64,000 bases of DNA. Origin: Cyathus striatus. Lineage: Eukaryota; Basidiomycota; Agaricomycetes; Agaricales; Nidulariaceae. This document shows, in pieces, positions 10,310 through 22,371 of the stretch. The stretch's first letter is position 1; each line of letters begins with the position of its first letter. Position numbers and translations under genes: made by a program. The DNA lies in assembly GCA_025738555.1 (NCBI GenBank), contig JAOVFP010000018.1, positions 1,922,001-1,986,000 on the forward strand, read 5' to 3'. The notes beneath the pieces were generated by a model. That model had not been told where the DNA came from. It saw only the letters and a list, made by a program, of their open reading frames with translations, and ran no database searches.

Positions 10310-11503
10310 TTGCCGGCCCTATTCTTTATGTTCGAATGGGACATGTTCAGCTGCAAGCCGGTTCCGGATCTCTCCCTTCCAGCAGTGATTGCACGGACCC
10401 GCAGGCGGTCTTTGCTCGTCCCCAGTATGTCATCATTCCCCTACCCTTACAGCATACTAACAATAACCAGTATCCACAGCAAAGGCAGGAACATACCCCG
10501 CCCCCCTGCAACGCACAGGAATATTCTTCGCACCAAACATAGAGGTTGTGCAGTTGTTATTGGAGGGTAAGAAGGGGGATGGGCTTGCTCAGGCTGTTTT
10601 GTATCTTGTCGGATGATGGATGGTCCTAGTGGTGGGATTAGGAGGCCTTTCAGTGTGCCGCTTCCAGGGGATTATTGGTTCGGTGGGGGGATTGCGTTGC
10701 CCTTAGTGCCGTTCTTGCAGCAGACGCAGCAGCAGCAGTTCCTCAGGCGCCCTTCGAGCGCGTTCGATTCTTCCGCTTATAATCCCTACACATTCGGATT
10801 TAGATGGCCAAGCGACCAGCGCTGAGGAAGCGCAGGGAACCTCCCACTCTTTCCTACGCCCTTCCACCCCACGCATCAAACTGGAATGCCCCTCCAGATG
10901 GACTCAGATCCCCTCCCAGAAGCCGATACCTCTTTATTCGACCCCGGTTTCCTATCTGGCTTCGGCTCCTTTTCCTCATCCTACTCTCAAGCATACGAAG
11001 CTCCACCCCCATACTCGATCAACCCATTCGGAACAATGAACGACCTCGTCGCTCCGCTCTCTCAATCCATCTCGCCTTTGCATTCCGCGCAAGACATGGA
11101 AGTGTATTCACCGGAGTATAGTACGACCGGGGACTCGTATGCATCCACACCAGCTACGCTGGTCGATCCTGAAAGTCCCTGGCCTGCGACTGGGAGGATG
11201 GTGGGTGGAGAAAGTGCAGGGAGTACAGCGTACTCCGGGTCTCCTGAACCGCTCGAGTCTCTTCCCTAGCAACACCAAGTTCTCGCTCCCGTACCCGTAA
11301 CGCCTACTCCAGTCATGTTCGACTCGACCTGGTCATACGAGCACCCCCAGCAACAGCAGCAGGTCGAAACCGATCTGTACGCGCAGCAGGGGTATATGGG
11401 TTACGAAGCGGAGTCTTATGGTGGACAAGAGGCCAGTCAGGCTTTTGAAAGTCTCTGGTGTGCGCCTGCTGTGGGATTTGAGTATCAAGATGTTCACGCG
11501 TAG
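10310..11503 (+). pseudogene. HMG-box factor copy B, HMG box deleted
   Basis: A possible first exon ends before a GTATGT donor (near 10423), with a TACTAAC branch-like site and a CCAG acceptor following. The next part matches copy C as far as EYSSHQT, after which about 440 bp containing the whole HMG box are missing. Similarity resumes at GGTTGTGCAGTTGTTATTGG and continues through RRPFSVPLPGDYWFGGG, SSAFDSSAYNPYTFGF, PLPEADTSLFDPGFLSGFG and the shared tail to TAG at 11503. Stops occur after PSDQR (near 10823) and at 11267-11269, where other copies have CAG. It cannot make the full protein. Confidence 0.85.
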
Positions 11504-11830
11504 GCCTCTTTGTTTTCGTTTTTGCTTCTCCGTTATGTTTTGTTACGTTCTCGACCCCATCTCCACGACTCTACGAATACCCACTCATTAATCGCGTTCT
11601 CTTTTTCATATATCATATCCCACTGTAGCTTTAGCCTTCCGTCTCGTCTCGCCTCGTATCGTCGTTTTAAATGTAGCCATATACTCTCGTGTTCTGTTCT
11701 TTTGTTTCTTGTTATATAGTTTTGTCTTTGTTCTACATGAAAAGTTTAGATATGTTTTGCGTTTTGGTTAGATACTGAATGTGCACTGTAGCTCTATTTA
11801 ATAGTCTTTCGTGAATGTATTTTTTTTGGA
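11504..11830 (+). other. Conserved 3' block after HMG copy B
   Basis: Same order of phrases as 247-560: CTCGACCCCATCTCCACGAC, TAATCGCGTTCTCTTTTTCA, GTGCACTGTAGCTCTATTTA. Confidence 0.65.
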
Positions 11831-11859
11831 TTGGTACGAGTTCGAAGTTTTTGTTGAGG

Positions 11860-13720
11860 TATTCATAACGCTTTTTATGCCAAGTATCGTCAAGGCGCAT
11901 TGACTTAATAGTAATTTCTAGTCGTTGGTTGCCATCGCCTATTAGAAAAATAGCCTTTTTTCTTTTTTCTTGTACGTTCTATGTATCTTGTGTCGACGTA
12001 CCGCTAGATCACGATGTTCACGTTAAGAACTGTCAAGGCGCGATGACTTGACAGTATTAAAGGCTCTATCCAGTACTTGGCAGTCGTTGGTTGCCATTCC
12101 TGCCCCGAGTGTTAACTCAAGCGTGTTTTTGTGCTTTCTACATATTGAATATTCGATTGTTCAGTGCGAGGTTTTTAATTTCTGTTAGCCAAGACACGGT
12201 GACCTGGTAGTACTTGTGTACTTAACCCGTACCCGGTCGTTAGTTCCGGTTCTGAGCCATGATACTTTTTCTTTCCTTATGTACGTATCTTGTGTCGACG
12301 TACGAATCACGCTGTTTAAGTTGAATAGTGTCAAGCCAGAATGACTTAATGGTATTTATGTACTTAGTCAATACCCGGCCTTAGAGACCGTTTGCTGCTA
12401 TATAATTTTTTGTCTTGAAAAAGATGTATATGTTTCGGTTAGATACTTGAATGTGCACTACAGCTCTATTTTATGTCTTTTGTGGATATATTCTTTGGAT
12501 TCTTAATGGTTGTATCCAGTCATTGGTTGCCATGACCTCATAACTAAAACCTTTTCTCTTTTTCTCCTGATTTCTACTATCTTGTGTTGATGTATGAATC
12601 ACGCTGTTTGTCAAGGCGCGATGACTACACGGTACTTATGTACTTGGTCAGTACGACGTCGTTGGCGGACATCATGTCAATTGTCCATTCTGCTCAATTT
12701 TCTTGGGCCGTCTAAGTATTGTGTTGTTGATGTACGAATCACGCTGTTTGTGTTAGCCAATGCATGGACCACGGTGACTTACCATGACCTCATAACAAAA
12801 GACTTTTTCTTGTGCTTTATATGTATCTTTTGTCAACGTACCACTGGATCAAGCTGTTTCTGTTAGAGACGTTAAGGCACGATTACTTAGTGGTACGTAT
12901 GTACTTATTCAGTACACGCCGTTGCCATAATTCCAGCTTCCGAGTCGTTTGATTATATTTCTTTCTTTTCTTTTTCTTGTGCTGCCTAAGTATCTTTTGG
13001 TCAACGTACCACTGGATCGCGCTGTACGTTAAGCGCTGTAGGGTCGTGACGGCTTAGTGGTATGCATTCACTTATCCCATACCCGGTCATTGGCTGCCAT
13101 TGCTATCTATAATATTTTTTTCTTTTCTTTTTTCTTATGCACTCTAAGTATCTTTTATCGGTTTATTGCAGTAATCACACTGTACGTCACAGTGCAATGA
13201 CGTAACGGTACTTATGTAGTTACCCCAGTACCTGGTTGTTGGTTACCATTTGGAATTCCTAGAGTATCTTTTATTGAATTATTAAACTTGTGTACTTTGC
13301 CAGTACCCAGTCGATGGTTGCGATTTTTTTTTCCAATTGCTAGTTCTTGCATGTTCGTTTAAGGGGTTCCTTTTTGGAAGATGTTTATTTATGTGAAGTG
13401 CATTGACTTAGCAGTATTCAACCAGTTCAACCGTCAACGACTTTATATATCCAATACTCGCATGGCACAAATTTCTTTTCTTTTTCTTGTGCTTCCTAGG
13501 TGTCTTGTATCAATGTAAGAATCACGATGGCTGTCAAGGCGCGATGGATAAATGGTACCATACCTATATCTATAGCCAGTACCCGGATCGTCGTTAGTTG
13601 CCATTCTCAGTTTACATCTGCTTCTTTTTTCTTATGCGCCCCAAGTATCTTTTATCGACGTATTGCAGTAATCACGCTATTTACGTTGATGACTATCAAG
13701 GTACTTTTTATATATATATA
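11860..13720. repeat. Degenerate repeat array B downstream of HMG copy B
   Basis: About eleven units share the parts described for array A, for example GTCAAGGCGCGATGACT, CGACGTACCACTGGATC and GTCGTTGGTTGCCAT. Order and private variants match array D closely (for example AAAGGCTCTATCCAGTACTT in both), so B and D were duplicated together. The array ends in a TATATATA tract at 13710-13726. Confidence 0.8.
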
Positions 13721-14177
13721 TATATAAAATAATCCCAGTTTATAGTTGGTTGTGTACGTACATATGTCACGGCTACGCTGTGTTACTAGTATCTAAAGTT
13801 AGAATCTAAGTATGACGACGATGATTGTTCCATAGTTATGTAAGCTGCGATGTAATTCAGATTCAGGAAATGCTTCCGGAGTGTAATCATATGCCCTTAC
13901 TGAACCCCTTTGGTACCATGTCCGAATCCCCAGCTCCAACCAGTATCACATTCCCACGTATCACCTCCCAACCTCATAGAAACCTTACAGCGACAAATGC
14001 CGAGAGTTTATTCTCACGTAGATTACCGCTAGCTGCATGGTACGGGAACGAAAAACTTCCCCTCATCCTACTTAGTACGCACTGATAGCACCTACCTGGC
14101 TCATTCCCCAATGTCCATTAGCTGTTTCTTCATGATATCAATTGGGAGAGATTTAGGGCTTAAGAACTGACAAGTGG
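13721..14177. other. Spacer between array B and the F-box 5' flank; possible HMG scrap
   Basis: No gene is supported. A short plus-strand stretch near 13885-13950 reads LNPFGTMSESPAPTSIT, resembling the LNPFGTMNDLLAPLSQSIS segment of the HMG protein. It may be another scrap of that gene, but the match is too short to be sure. Confidence 0.3.
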
Positions 14178-14904
14178 TCCAATTGACGCGACCCACTCAA
14201 TAGTACTACTGTCTCAAGTAGCCTGGTGCACAACAAGAACACAATTAAATACAAGGCAGGGAATAGTATCGCTGAGGATGAGCAGATGAGGGGCCCAGAA
14301 GGGGTAGAAGGTGTGCCCCAAACATTATCGAGACTGCCGGCACCGTCGCAAGTGAACGTGTTAAGTGTCTCACTTCTGCTATCAATGCAAGGAGCTTAGT
14401 TCCTACATACATCGTTTATTAAGCATATACAAACCCCCTGGATACATACTCTATATCATATACCAAGCGATAATGGCCACCCTAGCACTAGTAACCTTCT
14501 GCCCTTCCCTTCCCAGTGCTCATTACACTATTACCTGGTACTGCAGATACAATTAGAAATAGATGCTAAGTGTCTCCCTGAAGCAGACACGTCCCACTTC
14601 CATCCTGGCTTTTGGGCAACCTCTCATTGACTCTTTCTCTCACCAAGGCACGTGTCCAGCTAACTAAAATTAGATGTGTCCTAACTTGACCTTACATGGT
14701 TGGGCATTGGTTGAGCTTCTGAAAATAGTGTGACATGTGGTAGTAATCTAATGAGATCAACATATGTACAGCAGTATATATACAGTATTCATCTGATATG
14801 CTTCTCACTCATAATTATCTCATCAATTGCTTTCAAGTGAGTCTAGATACAATTCAGCTAGAAAGATGCTTGTTTCTTATGTTTTATTAAGCTCAAGCTC
14901 ACTC
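14178..14904 (+). promoter_or_regulatory. Conserved 5' region of F-box copy 1
   Basis: Starting at CCAATTGACGCGACCCACTC, this region matches 49173-49899 almost base for base, including ACATATGTACAGCAGTATAT before the start. A TATA-like TATATATA lies at 14775-14782, some 125 bp before the ATG. The last 300 bp are also found upstream of the F-box copy at 62466. This is the likely promoter and 5' leader. Confidence 0.6.
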
Positions 14905-15312
14905 ATGGGCTCTCCATTCCAACAATATCTCGGTACCAACTATGTGCCCGTCGTCAATGAGGCAAAGAAAATCCAGGACATATTGGAGATCTCAGGCCAG
15001 AACCTTCATTGTATCGACACTGAAATTAATCAGCTGCAATGACAATTAAATGTGCTTCAGGCAAATGGTCAATAATACATAACTTTGCTGAATAGCATTG
15101 AGCTTTACTATTGCCTGCTTGGAAGCTTACTTGGGATATCGTCGAAGAGATATTCATAGCTTGCCTTCCTGAAGATCGGAATCCAAATATGAGTATGACA
15201 GAAGCCCCAATGTTATTGACATGCAGCTGTAGTTCGTGGAGGAGAATTGTCCTTTCTACACCACGGATATGGTCAGAAATTCATATTGTTCTTCCTAATG
15301 TCATAAGGCCAG

Positions 15313-16677
15313 TGTGGAGGGAGTAGTTGGTATACTGGTATAACCCAGTATTATACTTATAATTCAACTTACTTTGTTTCTTTGATCTTTTATCCTTTAA
15401 TTCTTATTTCTGTCTATTCTAAATTACTATTGTTTCATTTCTATTTTATTATTTTTGCTCTAAAATGCGCTGTGCAAGTAGTACATTTGGTTTCCTGTGA
15501 TTTCATTCCCTGATGTGGACTTAGAGATGTGGTGCGGCTTTACCAAATACTGGGAAGCTGATGCCAAACAACACATGACATGCATATGCACTGTTGCGTC
15601 TCGCTTACACTACAACACGTTCCACTTGCTGCTTTCCATATTACCCACTGCTTTCTACTTCCCTCGTATTCTCTAGGCTTTCGGCACATCTCCTCAAGGT
15701 TATCAAGACAATGTTTGGACTCACTGGGCATTATGCGCCCCTTGGATGGCTCAAGATGCTAGGGCTTAGGGTTACACACCTTCTCAAGAACCCTTTTTCA
15801 TCCTCAAGCTTCTTGTTTCACCTTCAAGACTGAGGCTTTGCATGCAGAGTCACGGTGACTGGGATTTTACTGTTGTCATGTTATGCTCTGATTGGTGGAA
15901 GGATAGGGACTTGGGTTGAGGCACTGGGCTGTTCATTTTTCTGTTCATTTTTCATTTCAATTTTCTCTCGATCATTCTGTATTTGTTTTATCCATTATCA
16001 TCACTCTCTTTCTTCAAGTTACCCTTACTTCTAGGCTTTTCCTTCATTATTTCCCCCTCTGAATACTCCAACCATGAGTGTCTGATGACAGAGCATTCCA
16101 CCACCATCTATGTGTTGTTAAACTGCAGCCTCATCCACTGTGTGGCTACTTCTGGGGAGAGTAGCCAACTGTCATCAATGCTCCAATGTCGTATTTTGTG
16201 GTCACGTCAAGCAAGAGCTGCAGTCTTCGTTTGTTGGTGGCAGGAGCATTCAAGGTGGTAAGTTCTCTTATGTTCTTTTTACAATTATGGTCTCTTTCTC
16301 TTACTTTACAATGATTACTATACTTTTGGATTGTTCCATTTCTTTTCAAATTCATATGGTCTCGTGTACCTTATCAATTCTGGGCTATGGCGACATGAGA
16401 GCACGCATGCATTATCCCATTGTTGTTGTCATCTCTGTATATGTCTTAGGTTTTACCTAAAGAAGAATCTTACCTCCCTTTTTCTGACTTAACTTTGCAT
16501 GCGCTATTGAGTTCCTCGAGCTACTGAGTCTATAAAGTATCAACAAAATCTGATTCTCATCCACTAAGTCTTCTCTAATGTTTCTAATTGCTAACTACTC
16601 TAGTCTAGGGTTATTGTAGTTGTTTATTATAGTCAGGTGTGACACCTACCACACATCAACAAGTTATTTCCTCCACA
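15313..16677. mobile_element. TIR element inserted in F-box copy 1, flanked by CCAG duplication
   Basis: The intact gene reads AAGGCCAGGTTGG. Here CCAG occurs at 15309-15312 and again at 16678-16681, with 1365 bp between. The ends are TGTGGAGGGAGTAG and the inverse of TGTGGAGGAAATAA, and the differences between them are transitions. There is no transposase-like frame; internal ORFs are short and unrecognised. The empty site in the sister gene defines both borders exactly. Confidence 0.85.
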
Positions 16678-18003
16678 CCAGGTTGGAACCATATTGTGAC
16701 TCAGGAGGACAAACTACTGCACCAAAGACTAGATCAGCAGCAAGCTGCTGTAAAGAAGTGGCTCAACAGGTCTGGAGTATGTCCATTGTCAATATCTGTT
16801 TGTCACACTGGTGACTCGAGTGGTCTCATTACTGATGATGCCAAAGTGTATTACAAAACTATGCAGAAAATCCAGCTAATATACCAGCAGTATCTCTGTG
16901 ACACCATAATCCCCCACCACCAATGTTGACACAACTTGGATATTTCCTTCCCAATGGATTTTATGAGGTTTAATTGATATTGGATTGAAGACTGAAGACC
17001 TGGAGATGTTAAAGGAACTCCATATCACTCACCAGGCACTTCATTCATTGGAATCAACAATATGCAAATGGAAGGACATTATTTCCCTTCTTTCTTTGAA
17101 TGTCACCTCTGCCACATTTTACAACATTCCCACCTATCCTTTAGATGCACATTCTATCCCGTTACATGCAGGTTGTGGGTGGCTTATGGAGCTGAACTTA
17201 CATTTGAATCAGGAACCCATGATTGACACAAATATAGTTGGTTTTGCATCTGCCATTATTTGTTGCTGCGAATTGTTAAAGATGTTGAAGTTGGGAATAT
17301 CCTTCTTTTGGGACTATGATGATTCAGTTCCACAAGGTGGAGAAGATATTATCCTTCATCATCTGATGGCATTGAGTCTCTCAGTACCTGCATCAAAAGG
17401 TGTCTTGGACTTTTTGAAGCACTTGTATCTTCCTTCAATAAAAGAATTAAATATTCAGCTTTCAAGATATCATAGTTATTAGTGATGATGTCTTCAGAAT
17501 TGCCGAAGAAATCATAAATTCACTGCTACGTATCCATGGAGGTTGTCATTCTTTGGGATTATATACACTGGATTGGCTGAACTCCACCAAAAATCTGGTG
17601 CAGCTGCTTAAAGCCATGCCATATCTTAAATGTTTGAAGGTCTCTTCAAAAGACATTACCATCAATAATTGGCTGCCATTCTGGTCCCAGCTAGATGAAA
17701 CATGTTTTCAGTATCTCATTAATGATGATCTACTATATGCACTCACACCACTTGGAAAAGAGTATTCCAATATCATTTGCCCCCAACTGGAGGAACTTGA
17801 ATGTGATAATAGTATATTGACAAACATTACAGAGTCTGCCTTAAAAGACTTTGTGAAGGCTTGCAAAGGGGACCCATGAATTGCCGCTCTCTGTCAGTTA
17901 TCATTATTCATCAAAGACCCTAAGACAAAAGAAGATCATACACAGGAAGAATTGTCATTAGGAACAGATTCTGCTGTATTCTTTAGAAAAATGGAAAGCA
18001 TTT

Positions 18004-19068
18004 TGTCACAAAAGTCCTAATTTCATTGCAATGTATTAAGTATTTAACCACATCGCAATGTAATTATAATACACTTGTGTACATATTATAAAGACTCTAC
18101 AATGAATTGTGAATTTAAGACTGTCATAGATGGCCTTTTGTTACTACCAATGTAACACAATACTTCTTAAGGCAACAATAATATTAAGGGTATATATCAA
18201 TGTAGGTATAATATTGGCAACATACTGCAAGATAGGTAAAATTAATTTGATGGCCTAAGCTTCAAGACTGTACTCTATATAATAATATATAATGTGTTTT
18301 TCACAAAGAGCAGCAATTGTGCATTAATTTTTGGTGGTTACTTCGACAGGGAGAACTAATAGACTTAAGAGATATCATGCCAAGGGTGTGACAGGTCTGG
18401 GTGCACTGGTCTGTGGTGCAAACAATCATAGACCAATGTAGGCCAAGTCCAGGGTAGTTAGGATAGAGCTTGAGCTTGGTTCTGGAATTGAATGCGAGCA
18501 TCTGCTGAGACTGCGCAGGATCTGATGGATGCTGACTAAGACTGGTGTCCTGTATGTATAAAAGGGCAATGAGTTTGCCAACAGCATGGTTTAAGAAATG
18601 TGTTGAAGTCACATTTTAGATAAAGGTAAGTGGCATGAATGAGTAAGTGATGTTTTCTTTACTGTGCTGTGCTACTAACTGATTCCCAGTACTGTAAGTA
18701 TATATATCAGTGTGTAATACTTAGTGTAAGTACTGTAAATTACTGGTCATGTACATGTTGGAACAGAATATATAACAATTTATCAAGATTCCCTCGCAGT
18801 AATTAGGATTTAATGTTTTTTTTTTTTTTTTTTTTCAGAAATTGTTAGATTGCTTAAAACCAATTTGGTGATATGCTTAGAATTACAAGACTCGGAATGG
18901 AGCATTGCAATTCATTAGCACAAATACATTTATTACAATACTACCAGCCATGTATTAAGATGGTTTGCATGGTTTTGTCCTCATTTATACACATTATATT
19001 CAGGCCTTTGCATTAAGGCATTTCAATGTCACATAATTCATTGCGGGGCAAACTTAGTTTTTGTGACA
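18004..19068. mobile_element. Non-autonomous TIR element, TGTCACRAAA family, copy 2
   Basis: The borders are TGTCACAAAAGTCC and the inverse of TGTCACAAAAACTAAG. TTT flanks both sides, where the empty site in the intact sister gene is AGCATTTCGCAATC. The promoter-like core is shared with 3302-4394: GAGACTGCGCAGGATC, GCTGACTAA, TATAAAA at 18557-18563, AAAGGTAAGTG. A run of about 23 T at 18817-18837 precedes CAG, like a 3' splice site. No transposase was seen. Confidence 0.8.
18557..18563 (+). promoter_or_regulatory. TATA box retained inside TIR element copy 2
   Basis: TATAAAAGGG follows GCTGAGACTGCGCAGG and GATGCTGACTAAG and precedes an AAAGGTAAGT donor, in the same arrangement as the element at 3302-4394. 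Confidence 0.5.
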
Positions 19069-19157
19069 TTTCACAATCTCATTTGGGGGGCTTTGTAGGA
19101 TATCTGGGCACTGAATATACTCTTCCTACTGAATTTTACACTGAAATATATATTTGA

Positions 19158-19749
19158 CACAGTTCACTTCTCCCCATATGGAATTACTAGATAGTTTTTG
19201 TAAGGAATAAATTATTCTCAAGTGTATGAGTCAGTAGCATGGTTTACTGTCAAAAATTCAGAGGTAATAGAATTGGATTATGTGAAACACTAGTGACTAC
19301 AATCTCGTGTCCTACAAAGCTCATCATACTGATAAGTGTAGGTAATCTGCTGCTCAATTTTCATATCAACCACAACATTATCATGAGTAACCTTTGCTTT
19401 GCCATGCACAACAAACATGACAATCAATACCTTAACCACAATTCAAAAAAAAAAAAAACCACCTAGGAGGAAAAGCATACTTCTCCACACAATGCAACAC
19501 ATACTAAATGGTACTAGGCAGATTGACCCAACTTCCATTGCACTGATGTGCCCACATGCATCCACCAAAGCCTCACTTTCTCCAAAAGGAACTTAACATC
19601 TTTCACAGCATTGTTATCAATCAAAGTGGATTGAGCAACAGGTCACTGAGATGATGCTCAGGCAATGAGTGATAAATCTACAAAACGATTAAACTTGAAT
19701 AGCAAAAAAAATAATCAAGCAAAGCATACCACTTCCCTCCAATGTGTGC
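19158..19749. other. 3' flank of F-box copy 1
   Basis: Similar to 51712-51990 with CpG decay (AATTACTAGATAGTTTTTGT, TCGTGTCCTACAAAGCTCAT), plus extra sequence including an A14 run at 19446-19459. No gene is supported. Confidence 0.5.
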
Positions 19750-20750
19750 ATCATGGCACACCATCCTGAGTCCATTTATATCTTCATTCATAGCAGATTT
19801 AGGATCGAGTCCCTCTGTGCTAAACAAAACCTAACCTTCAGAATTCCACCACACCTTGCACAAATCGGTATAAAGCTTGTCATCATATCCCATTGTAGAA
19901 AGTGCTTTGTCTGGATTTATCCTGTGCATGCTGTATCCTTACACATCTATAAACGAGTACTTGCAGATATGATACATAGTAGCATTGTGCAGATCATTTC
20001 AATGGCAAGAAATCGGGATTCTCAATGACAGGTGGTGGACAGGTGGGCCCATAATGTGTAAGATCTCATCATTGAATTCATCTACAGTAAGATCTTGGTC
20101 AGGTGAAGTCCCCTCTACAATTTTCTGGAATGTTCTGTAGTTGGTCAAGTTGGCTTCTGGGGGGGCGATGGAGTTCAGAGGGAGGGTTTTAGTGTATTCC
20201 TGCCTAAGGATGTGAAGTAGTGGGCAATTTAGTTGGAGCACTGCTCCAGTCGAAGAGCCAAAACTCTGCACAGAGCATGAGGAATCGAAGTTCCAAAAGA
20301 ATAATGTTTACATGAAAAGTCTCTTGAACAAGAGACTGGCATAAGCTGGCTATGCATCAAATACCCAGTTCAACTGTAACATAGCCACAGATCCACTGAA
20401 AACAATAGCTCGAACATGTAAGTCATGAGAATGGAAAATTCGATGTGTTATGCACCAATTATGTACCTCTAACAAGATATCATATATCAAGTGGGATCTC
20501 CTTCAACTTGTTCAATAACCTGTGTTTCCCCCAAACCTTTTTCATACTGTGGGTCTCTGTGCTGGTGCTTCTGCCAGCTGTCATGGCAGTCTTCTGCTTC
20601 TTGCATAGAGGAGGTGCATTTTGCTTGAAGACTTTGCCCCTGTGCCACTGTCTGAAGCTACAGCAGATACAACAACTTACTTGATTTGAGAGGACCTTCT
20701 GACAATGGTGTTCATGGGAGTGTGATGCATATGTAAAATTGATGTAAAAC
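19750..20750 (-). pseudogene. F-box/zinc-type gene remnant, copy 1
   Basis: On the minus strand, 20752-20540 carries HEHHCQKVLSNQ, a basic KKQKTAMTAGRSTSTETH stretch and LLNKLKEIPLDI, the start of an F-box. Then 20271-19999 carries LLHILRQEYTKTLPLNSIAPPE and LTVDEFNDEI. The C-terminal GLDPKTAT-type motif region is decayed. It parallels 53090-51984 but has CpG decay and lacks some internal sequence. I place it in the large Agaricomycete F-box family with a C-terminal zinc-like region; that assignment rests on memory of the family. It is non-functional. Confidence 0.6.
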
Positions 20751-20766
20751 ATGAGACTTATTCAGC

Positions 20767-21428
20767 TGTCATATCCCATACTGCCTACCTCTGGACCCCT
20801 ATGCTCTTACTCCGCCTTTCCCTTTGTTTACTCCAGACTTTGATTACGTTCTTAATATTACTTATTGATTACTGTACATAGATTACTCTCGTTTCCTTTC
20901 TTCCATTCTACTGAGCTATCCCCTCAGTAATGTAGTATACATCTCATAGTGAGTCACTTATCATTCTTAAGTGCGCCACTATCTGTTTTACTTTACACCG
21001 CCATACACGCTCACTTCTCTGATGCGTTTTATTATGTTTAATTAGTTTTAGTCTTCATTCTACGTACGCCTACCCTGATCGTACTTCTCCGCTGGCCTTG
21101 GCCAGCGGCCTTTACTTACTCCGAGTCTCCAGTATTTAAGTAGTACTCGATTTGTACTTAGTCCTCAGTTTCGTATTGAACTACGTCCTCACCCTTTCAT
21201 CTGACTTGAGCTACACCTCTCGTCTTCCGTATCTCGTCTTCTCCGAAGGGCTTGCCCTTACTCCGAAATCCAGGACCGGGAATCCCAGGGGCACAGCACA
21301 TAAGCTGAAGCCGAAGTCCTACCCCCTGAGTTGTCGTTCTCCGCTTTCATCTCATACTCACCCCTCGTTCTCCACAGTCACTCTCTCGTACTCCGCCGCC
21401 AAGTCAGGCTAGGGGCACGGTCGTGACA
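20767..21428 (+). repeat. 5' LTR
   Basis: Begins TGTCATATCCCATACTG and ends GGCACGGTCGTGACA. It is the same length as the 3' LTR and differs from it by scattered, mostly transitional substitutions, roughly 5% by eye. It is inserted directly after TTATTCAGC, which matches TATATTCAGC at 53140-53149. Confidence 0.9.
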
Positions 21429-21482
21429 GTATACGAAACTACCACCTTGGATTCCTTTTCCCATAATGCTTTTCTATCCCTC

Positions 21483-22371
21483 ATGGCCACCCGTACACAG
21501 ACTCAGACTGCACACGCCAGGAGCCATGAACAGCAGCAAAATGATGTGCATTGTAGCAATTGTTTAGCTGCCCAGCAAACTCGTGAACATAACAACGCCA
21601 GCACGCCTCATCGTGTTGACTCTGCTCCACCTCTCTCTCAGCGGAATGCCCCACCCTCAGCTAGTGCTCTCGTTTCTGGAGGAATTACCTCCACTCATCG
21701 TGCAGCTCGTGAACTTCAGCTGGTTCACAGTAATCAATTGCACACTCCACGCCCAATTCCATTGAGCATTCCTTACGACCCCACCCTTACCCCCACTGCA
21801 TCCATAGAACCAGTGGATACTCAACTACCTCCGGAAGGTGTAGCTGCACGCCAGCAGCAAACACCCACAGCCCATTCACCACCTGCCCAACAGCCTGTAG
21901 CTTCAGGCAGTGGAGGACTTCCTCCACTACCACCTTCCTCCGCTGGCAATTCTGCTGGAGTTGGAAATGGCGCACCTCCAGACGATGCTGGAGATGATGG
22001 TGATGACTCCGAAGATGATGGTAACGGTTCCGGAGATGATGATCAAGGAGACGATGATCAAGGGGACGATGATGAGCAGGCAAGTGCCGGTGGCAATGGT
22101 CCTGGCGGACCAAATGGCCCCGGAGGTCCTCCCTCTAATCCTCCCTCCAATTCTCCCTCGGAACCTCCTTCAAGGCCTCCCTCCAGGGGTGGCTTCCAAA
22201 CCCCAGTTCTAGGAGAATCTTCTCCGTCTTTGTCAACACCTGCACTGAAGGCATCTGCCTCCTTGCAAACCCCTCCATCACCAGCTTCGTCTTCTGTTCC
22301 TCCATCGGACAATAGTCCACCCAGTATCTCGCTCATTAACGCTGCAGCTTTTCTCTGGGCTAGTAAGCTCG
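21483..22371 (+). pseudogene. gag remnant (N-terminal Pro/acidic region) of gypsy element
   Basis: An open frame from ATG 21483 starts MATRTQTQTAHARSHEQQQ and runs into Pro/Gln-rich and then Asp/Gly-rich stretches (GDDDQGDDDQGDDDEQ), followed by Pro/Ser repeats. This low-complexity leader precedes the capsid in basidiomycete gypsy elements. It then joins directly to [20 protein letters not shown], which normally lies just before the RT. The capsid, CCHC knuckle and protease are therefore deleted, and the RT follows in another frame. Confidence 0.7.

Larger units (their letters stand above)
14905..19157 (+). pseudogene. F-box-like protein copy 1, CpG-decayed and carrying two insertions
   Basis: It is collinear with the intact gene at 49900-51711 from MGSPFQQYLGTNYVPVV to the final TGA at 19155-19157. 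Many differences are C-to-T or G-to-A at former CpG. Several create stops, for example CGA to TGA near 15039 and in CCACGAATC to CCATGAATT near 17876. A 1365-bp TIR element sits at 15313-16677 and a 1065-bp TIR element at 18004-19068. Small indels also break the frame, for example an extra TTAG near 17480. It cannot be translated. Confidence 0.9.
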
